DNA of 8,101 bases from an uncultured Treponema sp. (GTDB lineage Bacteria; Spirochaetota; Spirochaetia; Treponematales; Treponemataceae): positions 1 through 8,101 of the forward strand of contig CAMNGY010000048.1 of NCBI GenBank assembly GCA_946538795.1, read 5' to 3'. Positions 1 through 4,870 of the stretch are shown here, one piece after another. The position numbers were made by a program, and so were the translations under genes. Numbering within the stretch: position 1 is the first letter of the stretch; each line of letters begins with the position of its first letter. The notes beneath the pieces were generated by a model, which ran no database searches, was not told the origin of the DNA, and saw nothing but the letters and a program-made list of their open reading frames with translations.

Positions 1-1
1 G

Positions 2-442
2 CAGGAAGAGATACAGGCCCTCGTCAGCGGGACCCTGGAGGAGCTGGGGATCGGGGTCCGGGGCATGAACAACCACGAAGGCTCGCTCATCACGGCAGAC
101 GAGACCCTCATAGGGGCGGTGCTGGACGCGGCCCTGGACTACGGGGTTTTCTTCATGGACTCCCGCACCAGCGCGAAAAGCATGGTTGCCCGGGCCGCCG
201 GGAAGCGCGGCATGAAGGTCCTGACCCGGGACATCTTCATAGACAACGTTATCGAGCGCGATGCCATGCTCGCGCAGATTTACGAGGGAATCGAGCTTGC
301 AAATAAAAACGGAAAGGTTATAATGATAGGCCATGTCGAAAAGTCCGCCGGAATACTCCCCGCGCTCCTGACGGAGCTGGCCCCGGTTCTGGCTGGCAAG
401 GGCTACGAGCTCGTCTGCCCTTCCCAGCTGATGAAAGAATGA
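2..442 (+). CDS. Divergent polysaccharide deacetylase family protein (YibQ-like), 3' part
   Basis: The reading frame is open from the window edge, so the gene starts upstream and only its last 146 residues are visible. The visible part contains the motif GMNNHEGS followed by an FFMDSRTS segment and a TRDIFIDN segment. These match the C-terminal half of the divergent polysaccharide deacetylase family (PF04748, YibQ), which has an NodB-like barrel fold and is usually exported. The substrate is not firmly established for the family, though an envelope glycan role is often assumed. The internal ATG at position 65 is not the start, because conserved sequence continues upstream of it (ELGIGVRGMNNH). 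The stop lies 36 bp before tsaD on the same strand, so co-transcription is likely. The family call is fairly secure; the biological role is open. Confidence 0.82.
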   Translation, partial: QEEIQALVSGTLEELGIGVRGMNNHEGSLITADETLIGAVLDAALDYGVFFMDSRTSAKSMVARAAGKRGMKVLTRDIFIDNVIERDAMLAQIYEGIELANKNGKVIMIGHVEKSAGILPALLTELAPVLAGKGYELVCPSQLMKE

Positions 443-462
443 CGGACAAACAGAGGAAGGAA

Positions 463-468
463 AAGGAG
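463..468 (+). promoter_or_regulatory. Ribosome binding site of tsaD
   Basis: AAGGAG lies 10 nt before the ATG at 479, within a purine-rich stretch from about 451. It supports 479 as the start, and it contrasts with the three genes in this window that lack any such site. Confidence 0.75.
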
Positions 469-478
469 AATAAAGCTT

Positions 479-1576
479 ATGAAGGTACTGGGAATAGAAA
501 GCTCCTGCGATGAGACCGCATGCGCCATAGTCGAAGACGGCAAGAAAATCCTGAGCAACGTGGTGGCGACCCAGATTCCGTTCCACCAGATTTACAAGGG
601 CGTCGTTCCGGAGATAGCCAGCCGCAAGCACGCCGAATGGATTCTTCCCGTAGTACGGCAGGCACTCTCCGAAGCGGGGCTTACGATGGACGGAATAGAC
701 GCCGTGGCGGCGACCAACCGTCCCGGGCTCATGGGGGCGCTCCTGGTAGGCCTTTCATTCGGCAAGACGCTGGCATGGGCCACGGGCAAACCCTTCTTCG
801 CCGTGAACCACATACTGGGCCACATTTATGCGGCCCACCTTGAGAACGACATAGCATACCCCTACCTGGGCCTGCTGGTCAGCGGCGGCCACAGCATAAT
901 CGCGGTCGTAAAAGGGGTGGGCCAGCTGGACATCCTGGGCACGACGATCGACGACAGCGTGGGAGAGGCCTTTGACAAAGTCGCGAAATTCTATGACCTG
1001 GGTTACCCCGGAGGAGTGATAATAGACAAGCTTTCCAAGGAAGGGGATGCGGGAGCGTTCACCTTCCCCCTGCCCAAGATAGACAAGAGGGGGCTGAGGG
1101 GACAGTCAGGAACGGACGGAGCCGGGGACGGGAATTCCCCGCACCGCTACGACATGTCTTTCTCTGGGCTGAAGACGGCGGTGATACACCAGGCGGACCT
1201 CTTCCTGAATCCCGGCCATGAGAAAAGCGTCGCGAACATTGCGGCTTCCTTTCAGGAGGCCGCATGCAAGATACTGATTTCCCGGCTGATGAAGGCAGCG
1301 GAGGACACGGGGCTGAGCACCGTAGTCGCAGGCGGCGGAGTAGCCGCAAATTCACGCCTCAGGGCTATGCTTTCTGACTGCCGCGTAGGAGGAAAGGAAC
1401 TGAAATGCATTTTTCCCTCGCTCAAGCTGTGCGGGGACAACGGCGCGATGATAGCGGGCGTGGCTTACCACTTCCTGAAGGACGGCCAGACATCCCCCCT
1501 GGACACCACGGCGCGCGCGCGCGTACCGCAGTTCAAGCGGGGGCTGGCCAACCTGGAAGCCTTTGGCCGCAGATAG
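479..1576 (+). CDS. tsaD: tRNA N6-adenosine threonylcarbamoyltransferase TsaD
   Basis: This is the catalytic subunit that transfers threonylcarbamoyl from TC-AMP to A37 of ANN-decoding tRNAs (t6A). In bacteria it acts in the cytoplasm with TsaB and TsaE. The protein has 365 residues and an ASKHA fold. The N-terminus GIESSCDETACAIVEDG (residues 5-21) is the family phosphate-binding signature. His111 and His115 in NHILGHIYAAH are the metal ligands, with Asp320 in CGDNGAM as the third. GGHS (136-139), DDSVGEAFDKVAK (158-170), FSGLKTA (228-234) and AGGGVAANSRLR (284-295) are all intact, so the enzyme should be active. It is about 20-25 residues longer than usual; the extra length is a Gly/Asp-rich insert at roughly 202-222, just before FSGLKTA. 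The start is fixed by an AAGGAG 10 nt upstream. It probably shares a transcript with the upstream deacetylase-like gene and converges on the next gene with only 16 bp between the stops. Confidence 0.97.
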   Translation: MKVLGIESSCDETACAIVEDGKKILSNVVATQIPFHQIYKGVVPEIASRKHAEWILPVVRQALSEAGLTMDGIDAVAATNRPGLMGALLVGLSFGKTLAWATGKPFFAVNHILGHIYAAHLENDIAYPYLGLLVSGGHSIIAVVKGVGQLDILGTTIDDSVGEAFDKVAKFYDLGYPGGVIIDKLSKEGDAGAFTFPLPKIDKRGLRGQSGTDGAGDGNSPHRYDMSFSGLKTAVIHQADLFLNPGHEKSVANIAASFQEAACKILISRLMKAAEDTGLSTVVAGGGVAANSRLRAMLSDCRVGGKELKCIFPSLKLCGDNGAMIAGVAYHFLKDGQTSPLDTTARARVPQFKRGLANLEAFGRR

Positions 1577-1583
1577 CCTGCGG
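1567..1583. terminator. Possible hairpin between convergent genes (weak terminator)
   Basis: CCGCAG (1567-1572), a 5-nt loop and CTGCGG (1578-1583) form a perfect 6-bp stem overlapping the tsaD stop codon. It sits in the gap between two convergent genes and could serve both. No T-run follows on either strand, so it is not a canonical intrinsic terminator. Confidence 0.35.
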
Positions 1584-1592
1584 GGGTAAAAG

Positions 1593-2462
1593 CTAATCGT
1601 CAACGAACAGGATTAAATTCAACCCGTCTTTTTTAAGCTTGACGTTGTATTCGGAGCCGTCCTTGAACTCCTCGGGAGTAAGCGGGACGGCTTTCTTTAT
1701 TTTCTTCTTGTCCATCCAGTCATCGAATTTTATTATCCCGTAGTAGACAAGGATTTTCTTTGACTTGCTGTAGACATACAGGTTCACGGGCAAATCCTGA
1801 ATCCTATTCTTGGATGTCAGGAAAAGGCTGTCGTTCTCGCTTTCCTTTATGACATCACCGCTCACTATGTACGACTGCGCGGAAGCCTCATAGACAGACA
1901 CGGTCCCCGTATCTGCGGTCATATTCATTCCGGCATCATATATATAGAAGTTAAGGTTCTGATCCTTCTGGTCGCTTACAATCTTGTACTTGTTGTCCTT
2001 CGGCTTGATTATCTTTATCGCAAAATAGCGATAGTGGGTATAATCAATTCCGCGGTAAAAGGAATGGTACAATTTGGGAGCCGGAGACCAGCGGTCCATC
2101 CTTATGGGGTTGACCAGATGCCACTCATCCTTGAAGCGGCCTCCCCAGCCATAGACCTCCGCGCTTATATTCTTGTCATAGGTGCGGTTGAAAACCTGTA
2201 TTCCGATCGTGAAACGCCCCTCGTCCTCATCCGGGCCGCTGTCAACCACCAGGTAGGTCGCATCCTCGTTGTCAAAATACGGAAGGTTTATCTGAGGAAC
2301 AATATAGGCTGTAGATTTCGGCTCCGCTTCCTCTTCCGCAGCAGCCTCCTGGCTGACAGCGTCAGTCTGACTGTCCGCGGCCGCATCCTGGGCAAAAACT
2401 GAAAGGGAACATGAGAACAAAATAAGAGCTGAAAGTATGATACACCTTTTCATATAATTCAT
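1593..2462 (-). CDS. Exported protein of unknown function
   Basis: I do not recognise a family for this 289-residue protein. Residues 1-24 form a signal peptide: Lys5-Arg6, a hydrophobic core at 7-23, and a likely signal peptidase I site after VFA (24). An alternative is a relaxed lipobox at LFSC (15-18), which spirochaetes sometimes use, but the hydrophobic stretch after Cys18 argues against it. Residues 26-50 are a low-complexity Ala/Glu/Asp linker. The rest looks beta-rich, with many Tyr, Asn and Lys and with aromatic clusters such as LYHSFYRGIDYTHYRYF, and it ends in a hydrophobic strand, LNLILFVDD. No catalytic motif is evident. A periplasmic or surface-associated role is inferred. Its DNA is noticeably more AT-rich than its neighbours, so recent acquisition or relaxed selection is possible. 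The start could also be Met4 (position 2453); neither ATG has an SD. It is divergent from rluA and convergent with tsaD. Confidence 0.85.
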   Translation of the reverse strand: MNYMKRCIILSALILFSCSLSVFAQDAAADSQTDAVSQEAAAEEEAEPKSTAYIVPQINLPYFDNEDATYLVVDSGPDEDEGRFTIGIQVFNRTYDKNISAEVYGWGGRFKDEWHLVNPIRMDRWSPAPKLYHSFYRGIDYTHYRYFAIKIIKPKDNKYKIVSDQKDQNLNFYIYDAGMNMTADTGTVSVYEASAQSYIVSGDVIKESENDSLFLTSKNRIQDLPVNLYVYSKSKKILVYYGIIKFDDWMDKKKIKKAVPLTPEEFKDGSEYNVKLKKDGLNLILFVDD

Positions 2463-2471
2463 TTGTCGGAA

Positions 2472-2500
2472 ATCATAGCAAGAACTTTACAGTTTGAACA
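2472..2500 (-). promoter_or_regulatory. Candidate extended -10 promoter of the exported protein gene
   Basis: On the minus strand, TATGAT (2472-2477) is preceded by TGC (2478-2480), giving a TG-extended -10. A poor -35 (TGTTCA, 2495-2500) lies 17 nt upstream. The predicted transcription start is only about 3 nt before the ATG at 2462, so the mRNA would be leaderless or nearly so. No SD is visible before either candidate ATG. Confidence 0.5.
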
Positions 2501-2519
2501 GCATATTGAACCATATTGA

Positions 2520-2549
2520 TTGATTAAATTTTTGCTATTGCGGTATACT
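2520..2549 (+). promoter_or_regulatory. Candidate sigma-70 promoter of the rluA-family gene, leaderless
   Basis: TTGATT (2520-2525), an 18-nt spacer and TATACT (2544-2549) form a good sigma-70-type promoter. Only 8 nt separate the -10 from the ATG at 2558, so transcription should begin at or within 2-3 nt of the start codon. No SD is present. An in-frame TAA at 2525 with no ATG, GTG or TTG in between excludes an upstream start. Confidence 0.6.
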
Positions 2550-2557
2550 CCCTTCGT

Positions 2558-3934
2558 ATGTTCCCCCCGTTCGACGAAGAGAAAGCCCTGGAAAAATGCC
2601 GCTGGCTTGCCGGAAAACTCGACTCCGGCGAGGTCGTCCTGCGCCAGCTGTCAGCGGTCAGCGGGGAGAGGGCGGGACAGGGGCTCATGCTGGCCGCGAT
2701 GATTGCCGCGGACCAAAACGGCAGGGAGGAAAGCTTCTTTGCCTGCTCGGGGCTTTCCCGCCAGCTGGAAGCCCTGTCCCCGGAGCTTGCCGGGACGCTG
2801 CGCATAGCCCCGCCCCTGGTATCGCCGGAGGACGTGGGCGCCGCCCTGTCAAAGAACGACCGGGAAATACACAACCTGACGGACCTGCTGAAAGCGGGGG
2901 ACGGTCTTGAGCCGGAAGAGAGGGAAAGGCTCAGGAAACGCAGGCAGGAGCTGACGGACGAGTCGCTGGACGCAGTTTTTTCACTCTACCGCTTCAGCTG
3001 TGCGGACGGAAAGACAAGGAGCCTGAAGGATGTCTGCGAAAGCCACGCCAGGAGAACCGGAAAAAGAAGCGGCATCCTTCCGCCGACGGGAACCGGGGAA
3101 TGCGCGGAGCAGAAGCTTTTGGACCTGGCCTTTTCCCGGGGACTTACGCCGGTCAGCATGGCGGAAATCTTTTACTGCGGGCCGGATTCTGCGGATGCCG
3201 CCAAGAAGGGGCAGTCCTTTCCCCCATGCGACTCCAGGTGCGGCATTGTCCTTCCTGAAATGCTGGGGCTTGAAATCATCTGGCGGGATGCGGACATAAT
3301 CGTCGTGAACAAGCAGTCCGGCCTCCTGAGCGTTCCCGGCAGGGGACCTGACAAGCAGGACTGCGTCGTAAGCCGGGTCAGGAGGCTCTTTCCCGGCTGC
3401 ATGGCCCAGCCTTCGGTCCACCGGCTGGACATGGAGACCAGCGGGCTGATGGTGCTGGCGTTCACCCCCGCCGCCCACCGGAATCTTTCCCGGCAGTTCC
3501 AGGAAGGCGAGGTGTCAAAGGAGTACACGGCCATGCTTGACGGCGTGCTGGCCCGCAAGGGAATAGCGGCCAGCGGAACAATGGAGCTGACTTTCAGGCT
3601 GGACGTAGACAACCGGCCCCATCAGATTTGGGACAGTATATATGGAAAGAAATCCGTCACGGAATGGGAAATCCTGCGGGTCCAGGACTACCGCGCCCCT
3701 GACGGAAGCTCGCGGCCGGCCACGCGCGTGCTGTTCCGCCCGCACACCGGAAGAACCCACCAGCTGCGGCTGGCTTCGGCCGACCCGCACGGCTTCGGGG
3801 TGCCCATAATAGGCGACACGCTCTACGGGAAATGCGCCGACGGGGAGAGGCTGATGCTCCACGCCAGCAGGCTGACCTTCGCGCACCCCGTGACGGGAAG
3901 GACGATGGAATTCTCCTGCCCGGCCCCATTTTAG
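2558..3934 (+). CDS. RluA-family RNA pseudouridine synthase with N-terminal extension
   Basis: This enzyme isomerises uridine to pseudouridine in rRNA or tRNA. The C-terminal half (about 240-455) is an RluA catalytic domain. It begins IIWRDADIIVVNKQSGLLSVPG, holds the catalytic Asp291 in HRLDMETSGLMVL, and includes RPHTGRTHQLR (394-404) and IIGDTLYG (417-424). The exact target uridine cannot be read from sequence. The N-terminal half (1-235) is not an S4 RNA-binding domain. It has a charged, probably helical or coiled-coil stretch (about 116-135), then GTGECAEQKLLDLA (177-190) and FPPCDSRCGIVLPEM (221-235). The CAE and PCxxxC spacing resembles the zinc-binding motifs of cytidine-deaminase-like folds. 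Long RluA relatives with such an extension are known, usually somewhat larger than these 458 residues. ATG 2558 is the only reasonable start; the next Met is residue 44. It is divergent from the exported-protein gene and convergent with pyrI. Confidence 0.9.
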   Translation: MFPPFDEEKALEKCRWLAGKLDSGEVVLRQLSAVSGERAGQGLMLAAMIAADQNGREESFFACSGLSRQLEALSPELAGTLRIAPPLVSPEDVGAALSKNDREIHNLTDLLKAGDGLEPEERERLRKRRQELTDESLDAVFSLYRFSCADGKTRSLKDVCESHARRTGKRSGILPPTGTGECAEQKLLDLAFSRGLTPVSMAEIFYCGPDSADAAKKGQSFPPCDSRCGIVLPEMLGLEIIWRDADIIVVNKQSGLLSVPGRGPDKQDCVVSRVRRLFPGCMAQPSVHRLDMETSGLMVLAFTPAAHRNLSRQFQEGEVSKEYTAMLDGVLARKGIAASGTMELTFRLDVDNRPHQIWDSIYGKKSVTEWEILRVQDYRAPDGSSRPATRVLFRPHTGRTHQLRLASADPHGFGVPIIGDTLYGKCADGERLMLHASRLTFAHPVTGRTMEFSCPAPF

Positions 3935-3943
3935 GAAAGGGCT

Positions 3944-3960
3944 CCCTCCCGGCGGGCGGG
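3944..3960 (+). terminator. Possible GC hairpin after rluA-family gene
   Basis: CCCTCCC (3944-3950), loop GGC and GGGCGGG (3954-3960) form a seven-position stem with one T-C mismatch, starting 10 nt after the stop codon. The placement and stability fit a terminator, but no T-run follows. It may simply reflect the extreme GC content here. Confidence 0.3.
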
Positions 3961-4063
3961 GCCGGCAGCCACGTCCAATAGCAGGGCCGGCAGGTAAGTC
4001 CAATGGCCCCCGGCAGGCAGGGCCTATGATGGCCCCGGCGGGCAGGGCCTATGCGTGCCCGGC
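3959..4063. repeat. Degenerate direct repeat of about 25 bp between rluA and pyrI
   Basis: A CCGGCAG-like core recurs at 3962, 3987, 4010, 4035 (as CCGGCGG) and 4059 (as CCGGCTC), giving spacings of 25, 23, 25 and 24 bp. Units 1 and 2 also share a GTCCAAT tail; units 3 and 4 share CAGGGCCTATG. The array fills nearly the whole 129-bp gap and ends exactly at the pyrI stop codon. It has no coding appearance. Confidence 0.65.
4020..4035 (-). terminator. Small hairpin downstream of pyrI, inside the repeat
   Basis: GGGCC (4020-4024), loop TATGAT and GGCCC (4031-4035) form a perfect 5-bp GC stem 28 bp after the pyrI stop on the minus strand. No T-run follows, so this is a weak terminator candidate only. 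Confidence 0.22.
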
Positions 4064-4513
4064 TCAGTCCCCCTCGAAGGCGCCGATGGTTCCCGCAGAA
4101 TAGAGCGCGTCGCAATAAATGCAGCGGTACTGGGCCTTGTCGCGGTTCACCAGATGGAACTCCTGCGGAACATAGTGCTCGGTCTCCGTGATGCAGCGGG
4201 GGTTCTTGCAGCAGATGACCCCCTGTATCTTGTCCGGCAGCTCCATGCGTATCTTCTTGGTTATCTTGGAGTCCTGTATGACGTTCACCGTGATGTTGGG
4301 ATCTATGTAGCCCAGGACGCTGTAGTCTATGTTCAGGATGTTGTCTATCTTTATTATGTCCTTCTTGCCGCTTTTGACGGACTGGGCGTTCATTATGAGG
4401 GCAGTCGTGAATTTGGCCTTGTCCAGGCCCAGGTAGCGGAACACCTTCCACCCGCTGCCAGCCTTTATATGGTCAATGACCAAACCGTTCTTTATCTCCG
4501 CAATGTTCAGCAT
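4064..4513 (-). CDS. pyrI: Aspartate carbamoyltransferase regulatory chain PyrI
   Basis: PyrI binds the PyrB catalytic chain of aspartate transcarbamoylase and confers nucleotide (CTP/ATP) control on the committed step of pyrimidine synthesis. The 149 residues match the family's usual size of about 150. The N-terminal nucleotide-binding domain has [19 protein letters not shown] (residues 7-25) and [10 protein letters not shown]. The C-terminal zinc domain has the four expected cysteines as CKNPRC and CIYC. The start at 4513 is chosen because it gives the family N-terminus and has AAGGAG 6 nt upstream. The frame stays open 61 codons further upstream, but that part is repeat-derived. No pyrB lies beside it here, which is unusual because pyrB and pyrI are generally adjacent or fused. 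It is monocistronic by layout, with its own promoter, and convergent with rluA. Confidence 0.95.
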   Translation of the reverse strand: MLNIAEIKNGLVIDHIKAGSGWKVFRYLGLDKAKFTTALIMNAQSVKSGKKDIIKIDNILNIDYSVLGYIDPNITVNVIQDSKITKKIRMELPDKIQGVICCKNPRCITETEHYVPQEFHLVNRDKAQYRCIYCDALYSAGTIGAFEGD

Positions 4514-4519
4514 GGAATT

Positions 4520-4525
4520 CTCCTT
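4520..4525 (-). promoter_or_regulatory. Ribosome binding site of pyrI
   Basis: AAGGAG on the minus strand lies 6 nt before the ATG at 4513. It decides the start against the upstream in-frame ATG at 4696, which has no such site. Confidence 0.8.
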
Positions 4526-4543
4526 GACACCTGTGATACCGGA

Positions 4544-4572
4544 AGTATAGTGCAACGGAAAGTCGATGTCCA
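4544..4572 (-). promoter_or_regulatory. Promoter of pyrI
   Basis: On the minus strand, TGGACA (4567-4572; one mismatch to TTGACA), a 17-nt spacer and TATACT (4544-4549; one mismatch to TATAAT) make a near-consensus sigma-70 promoter. The predicted start near 4537 gives a leader of about 24 nt containing the SD, with no room for an attenuator. Confidence 0.7.
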
Positions 4573-4627
4573 GAGTTGAAAGCCAGGTTGGGAAGCACGC
4601 ATTCCGGACAAGCGGGACGACCCCCGC

Positions 4628-4780
4628 CAATGTAGCAGAGAGGCTACGGCAATGTGGCAGAGCGACTCCGGCAATGTGGCAGAGCGACTCCGGCAATGTG
4701 GCAGAGTGACTCCGTCAATGTGGCAGAGAGGCTACGGCAATGTAGCAGAGTGACTCCGGCAATGTAGCGAGCGGCCCCGG
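4628..4780. repeat. 22-bp tandem repeat array, six full units plus one degenerate
   Basis: Six head-to-tail units of exactly 22 bp start at 4628, 4650, 4672, 4694, 4716 and 4738. A seventh, 21-bp and diverged, runs 4760-4780. Each begins CAATGTRGCAGAG and ends CTMCGG. Units 2 and 3 are identical; units 1 and 5 carry the AGAGAGGCTAC variant; units 4 and 6 carry GAGTGACTC. Unit 1 contains a perfect GTAGC/GCTAC inverted repeat with a 6-nt loop. There are no spacers, so it is not a CRISPR array. Because 22 is not a multiple of 3, all frames cycle every 66 bp, and stretches stay open by chance. It lies between the pyrI promoter and the kinase promoter. Positions 4573-4627 between the pyrI promoter and the array show nothing recognisable. 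Confidence 0.92.
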
Positions 4781-4840
4781 CCCGAGGCTCCCCGGCCCGG
4801 GGCACACCTGCCCGAGGCTTCCCTGCCCGAGGCTCTTGCT
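4781..4840. repeat. 15-bp tandem repeat, four units
   Basis: Units start at 4781, 4796, 4811 and 4826 and resemble CCCGAGGCTYCCCKG; the second and fourth are the most diverged. The array abuts the 22-bp array with no gap, and its last unit supplies most of the -35 hexamer (TTGCTA, 4836-4841) of the kinase promoter. The 15-bp period keeps one frame, which on the minus strand would read as ASGRx pentapeptides, but I see no reason to think it is translated. Confidence 0.8.
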
Positions 4841-4865
4841 AAAACAAGATTCCCCATACTATAAT
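4836..4865 (+). promoter_or_regulatory. Promoter of the FIST hybrid kinase gene, leaderless
   Basis: TTGCTA (4836-4841), an 18-nt spacer and a perfect TATAAT (4860-4865) precede the ATG at 4871 by only 5 nt. The usual 6-7 nt from -10 to start site places transcription initiation on the ATG itself. An in-frame TAA at 4865-4867 excludes an upstream start, and no SD exists. Confidence 0.65.
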
Positions 4866-4870
4866 AAGCT

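Noticed and set aside
65..442. Start of the deacetylase-like gene at the ATG at 65
   Set aside because: The frame is open to the window edge and family-like sequence continues upstream, so the gene is truncated by the window, not started here.
1577..1592. Canonical intrinsic terminator between tsaD and the exported-protein gene
   Set aside because: The 16-bp gap has no T-run on either strand; only a short hairpin overlapping the tsaD stop is present.
3657..4451. Long minus-strand open frame of 264 codons across the rluA 3' end and pyrI
   Set aside because: It overlaps two well-identified genes in other frames, has low-complexity Pro/Arg/Gly composition, and is typical of shadow frames in GC-rich DNA.
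4064..4696. Longer pyrI reading frame starting at 4696
   Set aside because: The 61 extra residues are translated 22-bp repeat and promoter DNA, there is no SD at 4696, and the PyrI family N-terminus begins at 4513 with an AAGGAG.
4628..4780. CRISPR array
   Set aside because: Units are contiguous with no unique spacers, and no cas gene is present.
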